Shown piece after piece: positions 58,432 to 63,455 of a DNA stretch of 63,455 bases. Source of the stretch: a virus; IMG/VR virus record IMGVR_UViG_3300043395_004412, positions 1 through 63,455 of that record; one strand, 5' to 3'. The notes under the pieces were generated by a model. The model saw only the letters and a program-made list of their open reading frames with translations. It did not search any database and was not told where the DNA came from. How positions within the stretch are numbered: the first letter of the stretch is position 1; each line of letters starts with the position of its first letter. The translations under genes were made by a program, and so were the position numbers.

Positions 58432-59880
58432 TTACATTGCTATTTTAATTTGGGATTTGAGATAATCAGCTTGTTTGGCAAGTTTCACCAAAAACTTTCG
58501 ATATTCCTCAGGATTAGTGGATAGATTTTTAAAGTGACCAGATATTACAGGGTCATTATACTTTAAAACACGAGAAACGTCATCGGACCAACTCATAACA
58601 TTTCCTTTTGTGTAATTGATAATCCCATCCAACGCCTTAATTAATCTATTCTTATCCATACTTTTAGTTAAAGTCTCTACGTTAGTTGATAAACTTTGTA
58701 AAACCATAGTGTTGTTTGCAATAATTTCATTTGGATTTAGAATATATTTTTTCAAAGCACTGTTGAAATAATTTTGAGCCTTTTCTTTAAAACCTAATTT
58801 TCCAAGAGTTTCTGCAGTTGCTAAGTCTTGCATTCCTTGCAAAGCTTCCGTGGAATATTTTTTTACATACACGGGACTTTTTACGATGGAAGGGTCTTTT
58901 ATATGTGCAAACTCGTGATAAAGAACATCCTCAATTTGTTTTGTGCTCAGTGTTTTAACGTTATCTTTAACAATATAGATAGCATCACCCGCAGTATTTG
59001 CAAACATCATATTACCTGAACTCGCAGGTAATTTTTGTTGGACTAAAGATTTTGGTACAGTAAAAATTTTTATAGTTCTTGGCCCTGATTTAGATGTAAG
59101 GGTAACCGATTTGATTACACTATCATCAAGTGCCATAGATGCGACCTTTTGGATTTGAGAAATTTCTTCTTTGGCAAATTTGATACCAAATCTCGAAACG
59201 AAATTAGCAACCTGTGGAGCTGCTTGTCCTCCTGATTTAAGGGTTTGTAAAAAATAATTTTGGTCTGCAGCTCCAGATATAAAATCTCTCATTAATTTTT
59301 CATAAGCATCTTGACCATACCTTGAAATATAAGCAGGTTTTAATTTGGCAATCTCATTTACAAGAGGTGATAGTTTTCTTGATGCCGCGGTTAATACAGT
59401 TTGAACAGATGGAGCGTTAGTTGCAACTTGTTTCACCAATTCAATTTCAGCTGGTGCTAATTTTGCACCTGTAGATAATTTGGATGTAATGGTTTTCCAT
59501 ACTGCAGATGATGTCTCCTTAACCCCAGGAATTTTTCCGATAAAAGGCAATAAAGAAAATACCCCTGAAATTGCGGCACTTGTGTTATCTCCTTCCTTGT
59601 AATATAATCCAGCATCTAATAGTCCAATCCCTGCGGAAATGAATGGACCTGCAACAGGAATGAATGCTGTTCCAATACCTACAATGGCCAAAACCAAGTG
59701 TGGGTCAACATCCTTAAACATCAACTTTTGAGACTGAGTAATGATATCATCCACTTTTTTATAATCCGCATCACTTCTTATTCCCACAGCATTTGCTAAT
59801 GCATTACCACGTCTATCCATCATGAAATCGGACTGTTCCAACAGAAAAGAATATTGTCTTTCAGAAATAATAATTTTCAT
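58432..59880 (-). CDS. tagged membrane-active protein with HExxH peptidase motif
   Basis: 482 residues. Tag MKIIISERQYSFLLEQSD (1-18) with an I-S-E step. Residues 62-118 hold two hydrophobic Gly-rich segments (LVLAIVGIGTAFIPVAGPF, AISGVFSLLPFIGKIPG) like a helical membrane hairpin. HEFAH at 322-326 in DVLYHEFAHIKDP is a zinc-peptidase motif. Tag, hairpin and peptidase in one chain would fit a protein that enters the cell and cuts a target. TATTTAT at 59886-59892, five bases upstream. Confidence 0.75.
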   Translation of the reverse strand: MKIIISERQYSFLLEQSDFMMDRRGNALANAVGIRSDADYKKVDDIITQSQKLMFKDVDPHLVLAIVGIGTAFIPVAGPFISAGIGLLDAGLYYKEGDNTSAAISGVFSLLPFIGKIPGVKETSSAVWKTITSKLSTGAKLAPAEIELVKQVATNAPSVQTVLTAASRKLSPLVNEIAKLKPAYISRYGQDAYEKLMRDFISGAADQNYFLQTLKSGGQAAPQVANFVSRFGIKFAKEEISQIQKVASMALDDSVIKSVTLTSKSGPRTIKIFTVPKSLVQQKLPASSGNMMFANTAGDAIYIVKDNVKTLSTKQIEDVLYHEFAHIKDPSIVKSPVYVKKYSTEALQGMQDLATAETLGKLGFKEKAQNYFNSALKKYILNPNEIIANNTMVLQSLSTNVETLTKSMDKNRLIKALDGIINYTKGNVMSWSDDVSRVLKYNDPVISGHFKNLSTNPEEYRKFLVKLAKQADYLKSQIKIAM

Positions 59881-59901
59881 TAAGGATAAATAGTCTACAA
59901 A

Positions 59902-60291
59902 TCAATCTGAAATGGTATAATCTTCCAAATCTTCTTTATCATGTCTACGTAAATCAGATTTATCTAAACGTTCGACGTGAAATTTTTTATCCAAAAGATT
60001 TCCAAATAATGCAATCAATAATACTTCCAACAGTTTTTGGTCTAATGGTATGTAGGATATAATCTTGTTAAGATGTTTTGTAGAGATAGTCAACTCGTCA
60101 TATGCACGGTCAAAGGTAAAAACGGTCTCACCGTCTTTATCCCAAACTATAATTAGACGTTGCGGAGAATCATTAGTCAATTTCCACCATTTACCTTCCC
60201 AAGAATCATCAATCCTGTTTCTTATATCAAACGGAGCTAAAATACTCTCAATAAGTTTCAAAGCACGTTCAGGAGTAATTTTATATTTCAT
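59902..60291 (-). CDS. tagged small protein
   Basis: 129 residues from ATG at 60291, where MKYKITPERALKLIESIL forms a tag variant with an L-I-E step. The start is set by TATTTAT at 60297-60303, five bases upstream; the longer frame would read through it. Body alpha/beta, ending acidic. Confidence 0.65.
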   Translation of the reverse strand: MKYKITPERALKLIESILAPFDIRNRIDDSWEGKWWKLTNDSPQRLIIVWDKDGETVFTFDRAYDELTISTKHLNKIISYIPLDQKLLEVLLIALFGNLLDKKFHVERLDKSDLRRHDKEDLEDYTISD

Positions 60292-60326
60292 CAACAATAA
60301 ATAGTCAAACCCCTTATCTGAGATGG

Positions 60327-60608
60327 TCAATCGAAGTTTCTACAATTTTCAACATAATAATCCCTGAGCTCATCTTTCATTTCAGTATTGATGAATTTTT
60401 CGACATATTCAAAGTTTTCATCATTAATCCAATCCAAAGTCAACGTGTCTTTTGTTTCACGAATCAAAAAATATATGAATGTTTCAAAATCGGGAGCATC
60501 ACACGGATACTGATAAAAAAACTGAGATTTTACCAATTGTCTAATTTGGTTAAGTCTTCTTTTAACAACTATACTATTATATTGGTCTTCAGTAATGATA
60601 TATTTCAC
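60327..60608 (-). CDS. tagged small protein
   Basis: 93 residues from a GTG start: KYIITEDQYNSIVVKRRL, a clear ITEDQY tag with an I-T-E step. The GTG is chosen since TATTTAT at 60614-60620 ends five bases before it. Body small alpha/beta with two Cys. Confidence 0.65.
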   Translation of the reverse strand: MKYIITEDQYNSIVVKRRLNQIRQLVKSQFFYQYPCDAPDFETFIYFLIRETKDTLTLDWINDENFEYVEKFINTEMKDELRDYYVENCRNFD

Positions 60609-60638
60609 AAACAATAAATATCACAACCAAGTTGTACC

Positions 60639-60812
60639 CTACGAATGTATTTTTTTTGCTCCACCCATTGCGGAACGGATAAGAGCAATACGATATAGGT
60701 CTTTGTATTTCTCCATTTGAATATGTTCTTCTTCAGTCAAAGGTGGACCTGTAGGAATCTTCCGAGTTTCAATTCGAATTAATTCAACAGAATATGAATT
60801 ATTTTCATTCAT
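60639..60812 (-). CDS. small hypothetical protein (57 aa)
   Basis: Begins MNENNSYSVELIRIETRK, with PPLTEEEHIQMEKYKDLYR containing an L-T-E step in the middle. Basic end (MGGAKKIHS). TATTTAT at 60831-60837, 18 bases upstream. Not recognised. Confidence 0.55.
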   Translation of the reverse strand: MNENNSYSVELIRIETRKIPTGPPLTEEEHIQMEKYKDLYRIALIRSAMGGAKKIHS

Positions 60813-61025
60813 ATCCAAAAAATAATAAGAATAAATAATAAAACAAAATTAAACGACCCCTTTTTCTGAGATGGTTTCTACGACGGGGGATATTCGGTCC
60901 GACGAAGTCGGTCGGGGACGGCGGTCGGAGGATTTCGGGGGAAAATACCGACGGAGTCGGTTTCGGTTTGCGAATACAGACCAAAAAGAAGAATTTATTC
61001 TCCCTTCAAATAATTTCTTACCATA
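60813..61025. other. 213-base gap with a G+C-rich, hairpin-forming patch
   Basis: Bases about 60881-60975 are far richer in G and C than anything around. Two near-identical palindromes, CCGACGAAGTCGG (60899-60911) and CCGACGGAGTCGG (60948-60960), flank a GGCGG-rich core. No convincing gene; a plus-strand 55-codon frame (60871-61038) is open but runs into the neighbouring gene. Structured RNA, a foreign insert or a protein-binding site are options. Confidence 0.5.
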
Positions 61026-61514
61026 TCAAAAAGAATAAGTCGGGATTTTAATCTTCTCAACTCCACGTTCTTCTTTCATAAATCTGATGTAATCGTCAAG
61101 TAAAGATTGTACCTCATCAAGAACACCAGCTTCTTCAGCAACGGCAAAGAGATTAAAATTACGATTAATATCGTTATGAATTTCTAAGTAATTGTTGTAA
61201 AGGTTAAAAGCGAATTTACCAGTTCTGAATATCTCTTTAATTTCGGGATTTTTAATCATAATCATGCTAACATCTGATTGTCTATCAATATATCCCTGAA
61301 ACTCGGTTTTCCCTCTTTCTCCCGTCACACACCATTTTGTGTCGGAACCATATTTACAAGAGGCGGTATAGGTCAATGGAACAACTTGCAAAAAATTCTC
61401 CGTATCAGATATAACAATCCTTTCATCTTTGGAAATCTTATACTTGGTCTCATTGATTACTTGTCTAACCAATCCAATCAATTCCGACTCGGTTAATCTG
61501 ATAACTTTTCTCAT
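61026..61514 (-). CDS. tagged protein with KYGxxTxWC domain
   Basis: 162 residues from ATG at 61514: MRKVIRLTESELIGLVRQV, an LTESEL tag with L-T-E and later I-N-E steps. Residues about 38-105 hold the domain shared with 22435: FLQVVPLTYTASCKYG, DTKWCVTG, FAFNLYNNYLEIH. So the domain occurs once with and once without a classic tag. TATTTAT at 61519-61525, four bases upstream. Confidence 0.7.
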   Translation of the reverse strand: MRKVIRLTESELIGLVRQVINETKYKISKDERIVISDTENFLQVVPLTYTASCKYGSDTKWCVTGERGKTEFQGYIDRQSDVSMIMIKNPEIKEIFRTGKFAFNLYNNYLEIHNDINRNFNLFAVAEEAGVLDEVQSLLDDYIRFMKEERGVEKIKIPTYSF

Positions 61515-61553
61515 ATCAATAAATACCAAATATTCCCAAAAAGGGGTTAGGGT

Positions 61554-62228
61554 TCAAGATGATTTACCACCTTTCCTCATATGAGAAGTTATATCATCAA
61601 AAAAGTCTTTTCGAAGTCGTGCTTTATGATATGCGGTCGGACTTTGTTTTTGAAATTCCGAACGAGAATTATATTTCTGAGCCTCATCTCTTAATGCCAT
61701 ATCATTCCATTTGGACGATTTAACCATATGTGATGTAACATCTTTTAAGTAGTCAGTACCCTTCCTGTAAATTGCTTGATAAAGATTATTATTTTTTTGT
61801 CTTAATTCCAATAATGAGTCGTAATTCAAAACTTCTCTTCTTATTTTATCATCAGTCCACCCTTTATCCAAATGTGAGGTTACATCCGCAAAGAACTCAG
61901 GTCCTTTCTTTCTTGCCGCCTGATAAAGATTTATATTATTTAGTCTCAAGTCAAACATTGAATCATATTTCAAGAGCTCCTTTCTGAGCTCATCATCAGT
62001 CCATTTACGTTTCGGAACCATATGAGATGTTATGTCTTTGTAAAAATCTTTTCCTTTTTTTCGAGCCGTATTAAGGGCATTGTAATCTCCTCTTCTGAAA
62101 TCATCTATAGTGTTATACTTTTTTGCAACTTGACGAAGTGATTCATCCGACCATTTTCTAGGTTTTCCTAAATCTTCATCCAAATGATTAACATATTCTA
62201 ATAAAATTTTTTTGATTAAATCCTTCAT
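61554..62228 (-). CDS. tagged protein made of four SHM repeats
   Basis: 224 residues. Start MKDLIKKILLEYVNHLDE has an L-L-E step. Then four repeats of about 45 residues, each with WxDxxLRxEAxKY, a short helix, and a YxAARKKGxDFxxDITSHM-type ending (SHMVP, SHLDKG, SHMVKS, SHMRKG). The same repeat precedes the nuclease core at 34117-34980 and accompanies homing nucleases in other phages, so it likely binds DNA. No nuclease core here. TATTTAT at 62234-62240, five bases upstream. Confidence 0.75.
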   Translation of the reverse strand: MKDLIKKILLEYVNHLDEDLGKPRKWSDESLRQVAKKYNTIDDFRRGDYNALNTARKKGKDFYKDITSHMVPKRKWTDDELRKELLKYDSMFDLRLNNINLYQAARKKGPEFFADVTSHLDKGWTDDKIRREVLNYDSLLELRQKNNNLYQAIYRKGTDYLKDVTSHMVKSSKWNDMALRDEAQKYNSRSEFQKQSPTAYHKARLRKDFFDDITSHMRKGGKSS

Positions 62229-62302
62229 TAATTATAAATATTCATCATCCAAAAAAGGGGTCGGGGTTTAAGCCGACCGAAGGGAGAGTAATTCTTCTAC
62301 GG

Positions 62303-62404
62303 TCATTTGTCGTTCGTTTTCATTTTCCATATGATATACACAATTCCCATGACGACAACAAAACACGCCACACCTATTAAATTAAAAAAAAGTTCACTAT
62401 CCAT
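62303..62404 (-). CDS. tiny membrane protein (33 aa)
   Basis: One span (LFFNLIGVACFVVVMGIVYI) and a basic tail (WKMKTNDK). The ATG follows its upstream gene by one base. Not recognised. Confidence 0.5.
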   Translation of the reverse strand: MDSELFFNLIGVACFVVVMGIVYIIWKMKTNDK

Positions 62405-62405
62405 A

Positions 62406-62591
62406 TTAATCAATTTTATGTATCTCCTTATCCCCTCCCATAACATCCCGTTCCATTTTCTCTTTCATTGATTTCATACGTTTCAAAAAATTAAGCCTAT
62501 ACTCAGGTTTGATATCATCAACCGATATACTCAAATAAAGACCGTTCAAATAGTCCTTGAATTTTTCCAACCTTGAAACTTTGTCCTCCAT
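62406..62591 (-). CDS. small helical protein
   Basis: 61 residues from ATG at 62591 (MEDKVSRLEKFKDYLNG), charged and helical. Not recognised. Confidence 0.5.
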   Translation of the reverse strand: MEDKVSRLEKFKDYLNGLYLSISVDDIKPEYRLNFLKRMKSMKEKMERDVMGGDKEIHKID

Positions 62592-62677
62592 AAAAAACAA
62601 AAATAGAAAAAACCAAAAAAATTTCCAAAAATTTTTTTTTGAGTATAGGGGACCTTTTTAAAAGAGGGGGTCAATGT

Positions 62678-63172
62678 TTAAGATAAAGACTCTATCTTAT
62701 TTAAAACTGAAACAACAAGTGGGGAACCTTCCCCCATATAATTGGTGAGGTCATCAACAACCCCAAACAAATTGGAATCCTTATTCCCCACCTCATCAAG
62801 ACCTGCAAATAATCCAAAGATAAATGTTGGAAGAATGGTAGATACCCTTCCATTAAGAAGAGACTTATTTCTTTTTGTTATTAACTTGAAACCCTGACGT
62901 TTCATAAAACCAAGGGTCCCCCAAAATGAATCGATACTCTTAGAAGTAGATGGAATGATAACTGATGAAATATATTTCTGTGTAGTTGGGGAAATCTGTG
63001 ATGAAGTCTTTGCATCATTTTCAATATATCCCTTCAAACCATATAACGCATCAAACAAAGGTTTCCCATGTTCCATAACCATGGAAGGTTCGATGTTGTC
63101 GTACTTTTTTAATGATTGAAGAAATTTCTCTCTTCCGATACTAAATGCTCTATCCCATTCGGTCTTAGTCAT
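62678..63172 (-). CDS. hypothetical protein
   Basis: 164 residues from ATG at 63172 (MTKTEWDRAFSIGREKF), set by TATTTAT at 63177-63183, four bases upstream. Helical; a moderately hydrophobic piece (VSTILPTFIFGLFAGLDEV) near the end of the middle. No tag in the strict sense. Not recognised. Confidence 0.6.
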   Translation of the reverse strand: MTKTEWDRAFSIGREKFLQSLKKYDNIEPSMVMEHGKPLFDALYGLKGYIENDAKTSSQISPTTQKYISSVIIPSTSKSIDSFWGTLGFMKRQGFKLITKRNKSLLNGRVSTILPTFIFGLFAGLDEVGNKDSNLFGVVDDLTNYMGEGSPLVVSVLNKIESLS

Positions 63173-63191
63173 ACAAATAAATATCACAAAT

Positions 63192-63220
63192 AAAAAACCC
63201 CTCTTTATGGGGAGGGGTTT
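63192..63220 (-). terminator. terminator of the right-end gene
   Basis: AAACCCCTC/GAGGGGTTT hairpin followed by TTTTTTATTTG on the minus strand. Confidence 0.85.
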
Positions 63221-63251
63221 AAGAATATTTTAAATAAATGTTAGTATCAAT

Positions 63252-63455
63252 TTATTTGTTGAAGAGCTTATCTTCAACATGTTCCTCAACATAGTCAATA
63301 CCACCAACCAAATCTTTTCCCATTGTTTTCATGAACTTTTTCAATTCAGAAATTTTGGAGTTTAATTCTTTGAATGATGGATGTTCATTTATAAACTCAT
63401 ATTTTTTACCCTCATTCAATACTTGTTCATCAAGTTTGGATAGTTCCTTTTTTCC
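63252..63455 (-). CDS. partial gene, 3' end only
   Basis: 67 codons to the stop, running off the window edge. The visible part is a charged helix (FKELNSKISELKKFMKTM, then VEEHVEDKLFNK). The frame stays open to the edge and a terminator follows, so it is likely real. Not recognised. Confidence 0.55.
   Translation of the reverse strand, partial: GKKELSKLDEQVLNEGKKYEFINEHPSFKELNSKISELKKFMKTMGKDLVGGIDYVEEHVEDKLFNK

Noticed and set aside
60871-61038. 55-codon plus-strand frame across the G+C-rich island
   Set aside because: Composition follows the palindromes, it overlaps the 3' end of the opposite gene, and no promoter of either class precedes it.
1-63455. Integrated prophage or plasmid origin for the window
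   Set aside because: No integrase, att repeat, plasmid replication or partition gene, or chromosomal housekeeping block is seen; the window looks like continuous phage genome.

Overview
This 63 kb window reads as part of a large tailed-phage genome infecting a Bacteroidetes host. DNA is A+T rich, genes are tightly packed on both strands (few gaps above 150 bases), and there are eight tRNA genes. Lysis and tail-fibre genes are present, along with many small genes of unknown function. Host clues are promoters of the Bacteroidetes type (TTTG, about 20 bases, TAnnTTTG) before several gene groups and tRNAs, lipoprotein signals, and signal peptides ending in SQ or AQ. No major capsid, portal, terminase, sheath or polymerase gene lies in the window.

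Layout. 1-1.9 kb: six tRNAs (Ala, Thr, Gly, Asp, Asn, Pro) around a sulfotransferase-like gene and an exported glucosaminidase. 2-8.7 kb: a plus-strand operon from a host-type promoter with an HNH nuclease, two O-carbamoyltransferase homologues and a partner gene, then ClpP. 8.8-12 kb and 15.6-16.8 kb: minus-strand genes with short N-terminal tags. 12-15.6 kb: a lipoprotein, three genes near 2-oxoglutarate oxygenases and a possible glycosyltransferase. 17-18.8 kb: small genes, Smr and thymidylate synthase. 18.8-27 kb: tagged genes, HNH plus tRNA-Ser, a flavodoxin-fold reductase and a polyphosphate kinase 2. 27-29 kb: lysis genes (spanin candidates, GH19 endolysin). 29-32.6 kb: small early-type genes including a phosphoesterase and a cREC receiver domain. 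32.9-35 kb: two tagged nucleases and a holin candidate. 35-39.5 kb: a cluster of related fibre genes with Thr-Pro repeats and lectin-like ends. 39.5-46.7 kb: mixed small genes, a tRNA-like gene with an inserted hairpin, a secreted nuclease and an IscU/IscA pair. 46.8-63.4 kb: almost entirely tagged minus-strand genes.

Two signals stand out. First, about 30 otherwise unrelated proteins begin with one of a few related 10-25 residue N-terminal peptides (for example KYIITEDQY, VIRLTESDL, ISESEKNRIL), nearly all with an (I/L)-x-E step. The bodies include peptidases, nucleases, wall hydrolases, membrane-active proteins and a polyphosphate kinase. This resembles the capsid-targeting peptides of T4 internal proteins and suggests a large cargo packaged into the head and delivered with the DNA. 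Second, about 38 sites carry TATTTAT, and at about two thirds of the genes concerned the motif ends 4-6 bases before the start codon. It looks like a late promoter giving leaderless or nearly leaderless mRNA. It marks tagged, lysis and fibre genes, whereas metabolic genes and tRNAs tend to use host-type promoters, which implies a temporal split.
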